Below are positions 46,976-54,580 of a DNA stretch of 64,000 nt, in pieces. Every line of letters starts with the position of its first letter. Position 1 is the first letter of the stretch. The notes beneath the pieces are model-generated. The model had not been told where the DNA came from. It searched no databases and saw only the letters and a list, made by a program, of their open reading frames with translations. The DNA comes from Flavobacterium psychrotolerans (GTDB taxonomy: Bacteria; Bacteroidota; Bacteroidia; Flavobacteriales; Flavobacteriaceae): contig NZ_QCZI01000010.1 in assembly GCF_003097635.1 (NCBI RefSeq), positions 62,001-126,000 of the forward strand, read 5' to 3'. A program made the translations under genes and the position numbers.

Positions 46976-48913
46976 CTATTTTTCTTTATTTAGAAGAAGT
47001 AAAATTGCAGTTCCTTTTCCTGACTCTGAAACTAAATTAAAAATTCCTTCTATATCTTTTATTCTTTTTTCCATATTGTACAAACCATTCCCTTTTTCTG
47101 TAACAGCCTCATCAAACCCGATTCCATTGTCTCGAATGTGAATTGAAATTTTATCATCAACACTTTTTACGTCAATTAAAATTTGTGAAGCCTCAGCATA
47201 TTTTATGGCATTATTTACAGCTTCTTGGATGGTTCTGTAAATATTCATTCCAGAAATGGAAGTTAATTTCTCCTCGCTCAAACTGTTGTCTATGGTGAAT
47301 CTAAAATCAACATTTTCCTTGGCCATTTTCGCTTTTTCTATAAAATCCAGAATTCTGACCCGCAAATCTTCAAAATGAATTTCGTTATTGTTCATTGCCC
47401 AAATCGTATCCCGAAGTTCTACAATTGTAGATTTGGCAAAACTACTTATGCTTTGCAATTTGGAATCCAGTTTAGCATTTTTCAAATCAAATGCATACTT
47501 GATATTATCTACTGATGAAATAATAAAAGTAAGTTGAGCACCAATATTATCATGCAAATCACGCGAAATATTCAAGCGTTGCTCTTGCAATTCGTTCTGT
47601 TTTTCTATTTGACCAATATCCGTTTTTAATTGAAATTCTTGCTCTTGCTGTTGATTTTTTAGTTTTTGTTGTCTGTGAATTAAAAATGCTATTATTACTA
47701 TTAAAAACAATAATGTAGAAATCCCAATTAACAAAAAATTTTTTTGTTTGGTTTCGGCTTCTTTTTCAAGTAAAAGTTTTTCCTTTTTTTCAGTCTGAAA
47801 TTTAGTTTCTAATTCCGCAGCTTGTTTTACTGCAGCATTACCCAAAAGTTCTTCATTTAAAAGAGACAATTCATCAACATAAAAACCTACGCTGTCCGGC
47901 TGGTTTAACTTTGCGGAAACAGTAATTAAAGCTTTGTAATTTACTTGTAATTTAGAATTCGATTTTATTTTTTCAAATACTTTCTTGGTGCTTAATAATA
48001 TTTTTTTTGCCTCATTCAATTGATTAGCAACTATGCATTCTTTAGCTAAATTGAAATCAAAATTGGCTTTGTCCAAATCTGAATTTAATTGTTCTCTAAC
48101 CTGCCTTGATTTTTCGTAAAGCGTTAAGGCATCTTTGGATTTCCTTTGTTCTGTTTTTATTGTGGCAATATTATTATAACCACTTGAAATTCCTTTTTTA
48201 TTTCCAACTGAAGTACATGCCTTTAAACTTTTATCATAATATTTTAAAGCATTGATGGTGTCGTTTATTTGAAGGTAAACATTTCCCAAGTTCAAACAAG
48301 AGCCACACAGTTCCTCTTTAAAATTATTCCTCTCCTGATACCGGACAACATCACTGATATAATTTAACGCTTTGTGAAAATTCTTTAATTTTAAAAAAAT
48401 TAGTCCAATATTGCCTTTTGTGGTATAGCTGTTCTTTTCATCATTAATACTCTCAAAATAGTGTAAAGCCTCTAGAAACGATGCCATCGCTTGCTTGTAT
48501 TGTTGCTTTTTTTCATAAATGTTGGCCAAATTATTGTTGATTTTCGCCAACCCTTTTGAGTCGTTTCTGGCTTTTCTGATTTTATAAGCGGCGAGATAAT
48601 TTTCTTGTGAATTTTGAAAATCTCCTTTTCTAAAATAAACGGCGCCAACATCACTATAGACCTGTGCCAATAAAGTTGAATCACCCATTTTTTTAGATTC
48701 CAACAATGCTTTTCCGCCATAATGTAATGCAGAATCAATGGAAACAACAGAATAATACCAAGTCAAATCCGAGTAAATTAAAGCTGTCTTTTTGGCATCT
48801 GGATTTGCTTTTAATTCAGTCTTCAATTTTCCGATAAGCACATTTGCATCCTGAGCATGAACAAAAAAGGTGACTAAAAATAAGGTTAAAAAAAATATTC
48901 TATTTCTTTTCAT
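46976..48913 (-). CDS. TPR sensor histidine kinase (HisKA_3)
   Basis: This is a 645-residue membrane kinase. It has a signal peptide (MKRNRIFFLTLFLVTFFVHA), about eight TPRs in the periplasmic part (residues 60-370), one membrane helix (LLIGISTLLFLIVIIAFLIH near residue 395), a coiled-coil linker, a HisKA_3 dimerisation site (ISRDLHDNIGAQLTFIISSV, His near residue 451), and an HATPase_c domain (NAIKYAEASQ, DNGIGFDEAV). It should phosphorylate the adjacent NarL-type regulator. The signal sensed is unknown. The 723-base region upstream of it holds a decayed gene fragment and an inverted-repeat element. Confidence 0.94.
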   Translation of the reverse strand: MKRNRIFFLTLFLVTFFVHAQDANVLIGKLKTELKANPDAKKTALIYSDLTWYYSVVSIDSALHYGGKALLESKKMGDSTLLAQVYSDVGAVYFRKGDFQNSQENYLAAYKIRKARNDSKGLAKINNNLANIYEKKQQYKQAMASFLEALHYFESINDEKNSYTTKGNIGLIFLKLKNFHKALNYISDVVRYQERNNFKEELCGSCLNLGNVYLQINDTINALKYYDKSLKACTSVGNKKGISSGYNNIATIKTEQRKSKDALTLYEKSRQVREQLNSDLDKANFDFNLAKECIVANQLNEAKKILLSTKKVFEKIKSNSKLQVNYKALITVSAKLNQPDSVGFYVDELSLLNEELLGNAAVKQAAELETKFQTEKKEKLLLEKEAETKQKNFLLIGISTLLFLIVIIAFLIHRQQKLKNQQQEQEFQLKTDIGQIEKQNELQEQRLNISRDLHDNIGAQLTFIISSVDNIKYAFDLKNAKLDSKLQSISSFAKSTIVELRDTIWAMNNNEIHFEDLRVRILDFIEKAKMAKENVDFRFTIDNSLSEEKLTSISGMNIYRTIQEAVNNAIKYAEASQILIDVKSVDDKISIHIRDNGIGFDEAVTEKGNGLYNMEKRIKDIEGIFNLVSESGKGTAILLLLNKEK

Positions 48914-49074
48914 ATATAAATAAATTCAACACAAAAATACCCTACGATTTTTGTTTGTTTTTGGTATTATACTAATTCCTTCCCATTACATTTTATAATC
49001 TTTTACGAATGAGTTTCACAATTTTATTTGATAAAAATATAAAAATCATTCATTTCTTCACAATTATCATCTAT

Positions 49075-49227
49075 TTATATCAAATTATTTTTTGACAGTA
49101 TCTCAAACAACTCGTAATTGAGTCCAAAAACATCATTGTTCAAAATCGCCTTATTGTATTTTAGGCCTTGCTCTAATTCCTCCGAAAGTTTTATTTGGTC
49201 TGCCTGTCCGGATTGTTTTTTACTAAT
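49075..49227 (-). pseudogene. 3' fragment of a decayed protein-coding gene
   Basis: The minus strand has an open 50-codon stretch ending TAA at 49077-49075. It includes QADQIKLSEELEQGLKYNKA and ends ELFEILSKNNLI. It is cut at 49228, where the frame meets a stop created by the edge of an inverted-repeat element. It reads like the C-terminus of a real protein, but I do not recognise the family. No matching upstream part is visible beyond the element. Confidence 0.55.
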
Positions 49228-49445
49228 TTAACCCATTGGGTGTAATTGATGAAAATTTAAATTATAGAATAAATAAAAAATTGAACCACATAGAAACATA
49301 GAAAAAAAGAGTTGGATAGCCCAATACTTGGGTTCACATGGCTATGTTTTTCTCAAATAAAGTGAAACGCCTTTCAAAATTCATAAAATCTATGTTTCTA
49401 TGTGGCTAAAAATTAAACAATTTTGAATTACACCCAGCGGGTTAA
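49228..49445. repeat. 218-bp inverted-repeat element (MITE-like)
   Basis: Terminal repeats TTAACCCATTGGGTGTAATT (49228-49247) and AATTACACCCAGCGGGTTAA (49426-49445) match as inverted copies at 18 of 20 positions. Inside, CCACATAGAAACATAGA (49286-49302) and TCTATGTTTCTATGTGG (49389-49405) match perfectly over 17 bases. The interior holds no protein. It sits exactly where the gene fragment is cut. Beyond it (49446-49636) only a very short open frame of about 32 codons (minus strand) is seen, of doubtful coding value. Confidence 0.7.
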
Positions 49446-49636
49446 TTTATATAATGCTGTTTTTTAGCACTTTAAATTTGATTTTAAACACTTCTTTTTC
49501 CTTATAAAATTGAATATTAATATGGACAATCGCTACAATTAGCATAACAATTGTTGTTATTACCTAATAAATATTGTAGCTGAAGAGATTATCTTATAAC
49601 AAATTTTAATGACTAAAAAAACAATAAATACAGTTT

Positions 49637-51061
49637 TTACTTTTCTATTAAATCTATTTTGGGAATTTTCACAAAACACAAACTCATTTCCCCGTCAATA
49701 AATTTGGTATAATATAAGGTCTCACTTTTTTCGTCATAATAAGGTGAAGCATCAAAACCATTCCCATTTATTTTACTTCCCATATTAACTGGTTCTGACC
49801 ATTTTTTCCAAGAGTCGTCTAATCTATAGGCTATAAAAATATCATAATCACCGAAATTGCTGAATCCATTACTACTAAAAAGTAATGTTTTAGTATCCGA
49901 TAGCAATTGAGGAGTAGCCTCATTGGCAGCAGAATTGACTATTTTTCCCATGCTTTGAAGCAAGCTATAGGTTCCGTCATCTTTTCTGGATGTAAAATAC
50001 AAATCGGTTCCCCCTTGGGTAAAATCAGTTTCGATTCCAAGTATCATAATTTTTTTATCTTGAGTGATTGTAGCATCGGCAGTATCGTCATAATTATTAA
50101 ATGCTGCAATTTTTATGGTTTCGAAATCTTGTTGTTTTCCATTTATTCCATTTAGAATAGAAAACCCAGATTCTCCCGTTCCTTTGATAAAGTTAGCACC
50201 TCCAAGAAGCATAAAATCTGACGCGGCAAATTCTATATAATTATAATTCTCATTTGTATTTAAAGCACTCTCTAAAACAGGCTGACTCCATTTGTCATCT
50301 GCCATTTTGGAACAGGAATAAATTTGTTCCTTTTCAGAAGCGCTGTTCGTAAAATAAAGTGTATTGCCATTTTGAGAAACGACTGGGCACAAAGCGGCTT
50401 TATGTCCTAATGGAATTAACTCGGGATTTGGTAAATTTTCGAAGATGGAATTGGAATTTATTTTGGCCTCAATCAGAACTTCTGAATCTGAAATACCAAT
50501 GGCGTCAACTTGTTTTTGGCCAGGAAACAAGGCGAAATTAAACTCCACTTTTACCGCAACTGCATTACTTACTGCATTTTCGAGAATGACATTTTCAATT
50601 CCGGGATTAATGACATCAGGTGCTTCTTGTATTTTTCTTCGTTTTCTCTTAAAATAGTAATTATGATCTGCCGAAATCGAAGCTTTGAAAGTAGGTGTTT
50701 TCCAATCTTTTTTTCTGTTCCACACCGTTTTATAACTTCCTGAACCGTCATCTACAGCAATTTTTACTACACATCCCGCGTTAAGATTTTCAAAAACAGC
50801 AACCTGTTTTACAATTTGTGGCTTTTCAAATCCCACCTCAATCACTTCATAGCCATTGAGGGCGTTTTTAGGCGACCAGGCATTTGGACTGCTTCCACCC
50901 TGAGGAAAAGCATCGGGCTTGCCAAGAATTCGTTTTATTCCGTTTTGTTTTCCGCCTAAATCGGATGAAAATTTTATGAGTTTGCTTGCCCATTGAACTT
51001 GTTGACTTTGCACGGACAAACCAAGTAAGAACAAACCAATAATTACTGTATATTTTTTCAT
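49637..51061 (-). CDS. PD40-type beta-propeller protein, secreted
   Basis: This is a 474-residue protein with a signal peptide (MKKYTVIIGLFLLGLSVQSQ). Residues about 50-190 look like a galactose-binding/discoidin-style domain (NAWSPKNALNGYEVIEVGFE, AVFENLNAGCVVKIAVDD). The C-terminal 270 residues hold WD40-like/PD40 repeats such as NTLYFTNSASEKEQIYSCSK, TDLYFTSRKDDGTY and KTLLFSSNGFSNFGDYDIFI. These propellers appear in outer-membrane or periplasmic proteins of Bacteroidota, often joined to OmpA domains; here there is none. The role is unknown. Confidence 0.75.
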   Translation of the reverse strand: MKKYTVIIGLFLLGLSVQSQQVQWASKLIKFSSDLGGKQNGIKRILGKPDAFPQGGSSPNAWSPKNALNGYEVIEVGFEKPQIVKQVAVFENLNAGCVVKIAVDDGSGSYKTVWNRKKDWKTPTFKASISADHNYYFKRKRRKIQEAPDVINPGIENVILENAVSNAVAVKVEFNFALFPGQKQVDAIGISDSEVLIEAKINSNSIFENLPNPELIPLGHKAALCPVVSQNGNTLYFTNSASEKEQIYSCSKMADDKWSQPVLESALNTNENYNYIEFAASDFMLLGGANFIKGTGESGFSILNGINGKQQDFETIKIAAFNNYDDTADATITQDKKIMILGIETDFTQGGTDLYFTSRKDDGTYSLLQSMGKIVNSAANEATPQLLSDTKTLLFSSNGFSNFGDYDIFIAYRLDDSWKKWSEPVNMGSKINGNGFDASPYYDEKSETLYYTKFIDGEMSLCFVKIPKIDLIEK

Positions 51062-51072
51062 AAAAAAGGAAT

Positions 51073-51112
51073 TAAAAAAAAGGGACTGTTGCTAACTACT
51101 CAACAGCCCCTT
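51073..51112 (-). terminator. terminator after PQQ-propeller gene
   Basis: On the minus strand AAGGGGCTGTTG (51112-51101) pairs with CAACAGTCCCT (51091-51081), then comes a run of eight Ts. It lies 21 bases past the PQQ-repeat gene stop. Confidence 0.92.
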
Positions 51113-51132
51113 CTCTCAAAAAAATTACCTAC

Positions 51133-52980
51133 TTAATTATTTACCTTTATTTTCTCTACTTTTTTCCCTTTGAACGCAAAAATATATTCTCCGTCGGATG
51201 TAATGTCAATCCCATTACCATATTTAGGACTTCCGCCTTTTCCTTTAGATTGAACAGAACCTTTAGTTTCTCCATTGGCCATATTAATTCCGTAAATAAT
51301 ATTTTTACTATTTTTCTGATCTCTCAAAAAATAATTATCCCCAATGTGGTAAAAATAGTCCACGCCTTTTATTTTTTCAGAGGCATAGGCACGGGTACCG
51401 TCTTTTTTATTGTAAGCCGCTAAACCTTTTTCTGAGAGTACTACTACCTTGTCATCAAAATCAATTACATCGGTTGCTTTTCCTACTCTGGCATCATTAT
51501 GTTTCACATCAAATAATTGTTTTCCTGATGGGATATCATAACTATAAAATTCGTCTCCATCTCCTACAAAAACGGTCTTTTCCCCATCTAAAATCAAATC
51601 GGTAATTCTTTTATCAAACTTTTCTGAACGCCATGCAGTGGTGCCGGTTTTATCATCCAAACATAACACTGAATTTTTTTGGGCCTTATAATCCCAATAA
51701 ATATAGGGAACCCATTGTTTTACGGAACCTCCGCCAAGCGCCCCCATTCCGGCAGAAAAACCTCCTGAAGCTTCCTCTAAACGAAATTCTTGAACCTGTA
51801 CTTTTCCGCCAACTTGAACCATAATTTTATCACCTGCTTTATAGATGTTTGGCATACAAAAAGCACCTGTTATTTTTTCTGAGGCCCACAATAATTTCCC
51901 TGATTCTAAATCATGTTTTTCAATATATTTTGTTCTGTCTCTGGTTCCTAACATAACCAAATAAACTGCATTATCCGTAAACAAAGGTTCTGCTAAAGTT
52001 CTATAAATTTTTGAACGCTTTCCACCACTAAAAAGTCCTCCGTTTGCACCTTGCATATCGTTTTCATAATTAGCCGACCAAAGTTTTTGACCGTTATCAT
52101 AGTTATACACATTTATCCCGTCTAAATACATGAAAATTTTATCGTTTTTAATCCACAAATCGATAATTGCTCTTCTGGTCACCAACTCTTTTTCGATGGT
52201 TCCCACGAACGTAGCATCCCAAAGAATATCACCATTTGCTGCGTTAATTCTGACCAATTGATTTTTAAATCCCGAAAACAAGGCGCCAAGAGCTGTTGGT
52301 TTGAAATTGACCATAATAATTTCATTTTTTTCTGCATTGTAAATGTATTTTCCAACGCCGCCTTTGAAACGATTGGTTTCCCAAATTTTTTCGCCCGTAT
52401 TGGCTTTAACTAAAATAATAGATTCTTTTTGTGAAATTAAAAAAGAATCTAGTTCATCAATATATTTAACGGTTTCTAACTCCCCTTGATCAGTTCCTTC
52501 TTCCGCTTTGGTCCCTTTAGGAATAAGGTTTTGATAGGATTCTGAATTCCATAGTTCTTTCCCCGTGGCCAAGTCAAGGACAGCCACCCTGTCAGTCCCT
52601 AGTTTTCTGGCATCAAAAAGAAACAAATAGCCCCCCTTATCTTTCCAAATTGTATATTGATATTCAGAATTGTTAGTTTTATTAGTAGTTAACTTTTTAT
52701 AATCCCCATTCCAAATTGCCTTTCCACCTTCATCTATAACCGATGCTGAATTGTCATCAGTCCCAATGATATATTGACCATCCCCATTACAAAGTGCCAA
52801 TCTGGATGCTTTATTTTCAAATTCCGACTCCCAAACTGTGGAGAAACTTCCTGCTTTTTTTCCGACACTGGATCCTCCTCCAGTTTTTGCTTTATCCATA
52901 AGTTTTCCAAACTGGGCTGTTGCAGGAGTAGCCCCGCAAAGAATCAAGACACATCCTAAAGTAGTAAGTAGTTTTTTCAT
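51133..52980 (-). CDS. PQQ-like beta-propeller repeat protein, secreted
   Basis: This is a 615-residue protein with a signal peptide (LTTLGCVLILCGATPATA) and a Gly/Ser linker. Many PQQ-enzyme-like repeats follow, with the recurring aromatic-Gly pattern: DLATGKELWNSESYQNLIPK, KANTGEKIWETNRFKGGVGK, NAANGDILWDATFVGTIEKE and DLESGKLLWASEKITGAF. It is expected to fold as an eight-bladed propeller, but PQQ binding is not implied by the repeat. A role in the periplasm or outer membrane is likely. It follows a small TonB-C-like gene by 16 bases, suggesting one operon. Confidence 0.85.
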   Translation of the reverse strand: MKKLLTTLGCVLILCGATPATAQFGKLMDKAKTGGGSSVGKKAGSFSTVWESEFENKASRLALCNGDGQYIIGTDDNSASVIDEGGKAIWNGDYKKLTTNKTNNSEYQYTIWKDKGGYLFLFDARKLGTDRVAVLDLATGKELWNSESYQNLIPKGTKAEEGTDQGELETVKYIDELDSFLISQKESIILVKANTGEKIWETNRFKGGVGKYIYNAEKNEIIMVNFKPTALGALFSGFKNQLVRINAANGDILWDATFVGTIEKELVTRRAIIDLWIKNDKIFMYLDGINVYNYDNGQKLWSANYENDMQGANGGLFSGGKRSKIYRTLAEPLFTDNAVYLVMLGTRDRTKYIEKHDLESGKLLWASEKITGAFCMPNIYKAGDKIMVQVGGKVQVQEFRLEEASGGFSAGMGALGGGSVKQWVPYIYWDYKAQKNSVLCLDDKTGTTAWRSEKFDKRITDLILDGEKTVFVGDGDEFYSYDIPSGKQLFDVKHNDARVGKATDVIDFDDKVVVLSEKGLAAYNKKDGTRAYASEKIKGVDYFYHIGDNYFLRDQKNSKNIIYGINMANGETKGSVQSKGKGGSPKYGNGIDITSDGEYIFAFKGKKVEKIKVNN

Positions 52981-52996
52981 TTTTTTGAATTTATAG

Positions 52997-53371
52997 TTAA
53001 AAAATTGCTGTGTAACGAATTTTATAGCGTTGTTGCTTTTCTAGTTTAAAATAAAATTTATGATCTAAAATGTAATCTGAAATAAAGTTCGTAAACAATG
53101 GATTTTTAATTTCGTCATCAACTTTAAAGAATGTTGAAACTTTCCCGTTTTGAACTACGCCAATATCAATGACTATAGTTCCTGTGGTTTCTTTGAATTT
53201 CTTGCTCTTCTTTTTTAAAAAATCTTCCGATTTAAAAACAGCATCAATTTCTGCAGTTACGGCCTCTTGAACCATTTCCTCGTCGGTCAACACTTTTTTC
53301 TGCGAAATAGCGGGTGTTGAAAATAAAAATAGAAAAAGGCACAGAAATAGTATGTGGTAGCTTGACTTCAT
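52997..53371 (-). CDS. small secreted TonB-C-like protein
   Basis: This is a 124-residue protein with a signal peptide (SYHILFLCLFLFLFSTPAIS). Its second half (TGTIVIDIGVVQNGKVSTFF, then NPLFTNFISDYILDHKFYFK, ending YKIRYTAIF) follows the strand-helix-strand layout of the TonB C-terminal domain (GxVxVxFxVxxxGxV ... RxRYTxxF). There is no membrane anchor or Pro-rich linker, so it is not a standard TonB. It is first in a likely operon with the PQQ-repeat protein. The family assignment is inference. Confidence 0.6.
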   Translation of the reverse strand: MKSSYHILFLCLFLFLFSTPAISQKKVLTDEEMVQEAVTAEIDAVFKSEDFLKKKSKKFKETTGTIVIDIGVVQNGKVSTFFKVDDEIKNPLFTNFISDYILDHKFYFKLEKQQRYKIRYTAIF

Positions 53372-53459
53372 GAAAATTGGATTTGTTAAGTACTAATTTA
53401 CGCTACAAATCTGCATGAATTATGAAAGGAGGGCAATACGAAGAAATACGTATTTTTTT

Positions 53460-54419
53460 TTAGAATTGGATATTAGGGAATTGTTGTTGAAGAAGATCCA
53501 TTTTATTCTGAAGTTTCACTAGAAATTGCTGGTGACTATCCGAATTGAGATTGAACGGTTTATGATGCAATCCTTTTTGAACGCTATTCACATCTTCCAT
53601 TGTAATTTGTGACGCTTCTGAAATGTAGGTTTCGGCAAAACGTTCCCAAATATAATCTATTGCCACTTGATTAGGATGCAGCATATCTTGGGCGTAAAAC
53701 CGATAGTCGCGGAGTTCGTCCATTAGGATTTCATAGGAAGGAAAATAGTTCGTAGACTGTAGACTACAAATTTCAGATTGTAGCACTTGATGAATGGCAG
53801 TTATCAAATGTGCTTTGCTCCGTTGGTTTTCAACAAAACCATCTTTGATATGACGCACTGGAGAAACCGTGAAAATGACATTGCAATTGGGATTCACTTT
53901 TTGAATTAGATCGATAGATTCCTGAATAGATTTTTCTATAATTTCAACAGACAAAAGCGCTTTATCAAATTGATTTTGTGGCACTTTATGGCAATTGGCC
54001 ACGATTTCATTAGAGTTTTTATTACGATAAACCCAAGACGTGCCATAGGTGATGATGACATGCGTAGATTGGGTGATTTGGTCATTTGTGGAATGGAGCA
54101 AAAGATTTAAATTTTCAAGAAATTCGTCTTTATTTTCGTTGCTCAAATCGGAATGCACTTCATAACAATGCCAACGTTCGTTATGAAAAAAAAGATCTTT
54201 TTCCGCAAATAGCACATGGTTTATGGCTCTTGTAACAAGCTTTGCTATAGATACCGGATTAAAAATGATCCCAAACGGATTCACCACATTTTGAAACTTA
54301 AAGTAGTCCAGTTTCTCCGCCATATTTACCGCAAAGCAAGAACCCAAAGACACTATCTTGGAATGATAGTTTATAGGATAATTTGATATTGATATTGGGA
54401 TTTTGGTAAAGAAGTTCAT
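53460..54419 (-). CDS. GSCFA domain protein
   Basis: This is a 319-residue protein of the GSCFA family, named for the motif seen here as LGSCFAVNMAEKL near residue 28. Further marks are NPFGIIFNPVSIAKLVTRAI near residue 46, TYGTSWVYRNKNSNEIVANC near residue 125, FTVSPVRHIKDG near residue 185, and DMLHPNQVAIDYIWERF near residue 245. The Ser-containing GSCFA and the late Asp-x-x-His pair resemble SGNH/GDSL hydrolases, so an esterase or lipase-like role is possible but unproven. The ATG at 54419 was chosen over a TTG three codons earlier. It is separated from alaS by a terminator. Confidence 0.85.
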   Translation of the reverse strand: MNFFTKIPISISNYPINYHSKIVSLGSCFAVNMAEKLDYFKFQNVVNPFGIIFNPVSIAKLVTRAINHVLFAEKDLFFHNERWHCYEVHSDLSNENKDEFLENLNLLLHSTNDQITQSTHVIITYGTSWVYRNKNSNEIVANCHKVPQNQFDKALLSVEIIEKSIQESIDLIQKVNPNCNVIFTVSPVRHIKDGFVENQRSKAHLITAIHQVLQSEICSLQSTNYFPSYEILMDELRDYRFYAQDMLHPNQVAIDYIWERFAETYISEASQITMEDVNSVQKGLHHKPFNLNSDSHQQFLVKLQNKMDLLQQQFPNIQF

Positions 54420-54523
54420 AGTTGCCAATTTGTAGTTTCAAAAATACGAAATTAGAGTTAGAAATAGTATGTTTCTATTGTTTCAAGATCTAGAAGCAAT
54501 CGATAACGAAAAGAAAAACTAAA

Positions 54524-54558
54524 AAAACCTTTCAATCCAAAAAAGACTGAAAGGTTTT
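54524..54558 (-). terminator. terminator after alaS
   Basis: AAAACCTTTCA (54524-54534) pairs with TGAAAGGTTTT (54548-54558), 11 bp. A T-rich tract follows on the minus strand. It ends alaS before the GSCFA gene. Confidence 0.85.
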
Positions 54559-54580
54559 CTACCTTAAAGTGGTGTTTATA

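Noticed and set aside
49446..49636. Short minus-strand frame of about 32 codons with one hydrophobic stretch
   Set aside because: Too short, no conserved motif and no promoter box; it could be leftover sequence of a decayed gene.
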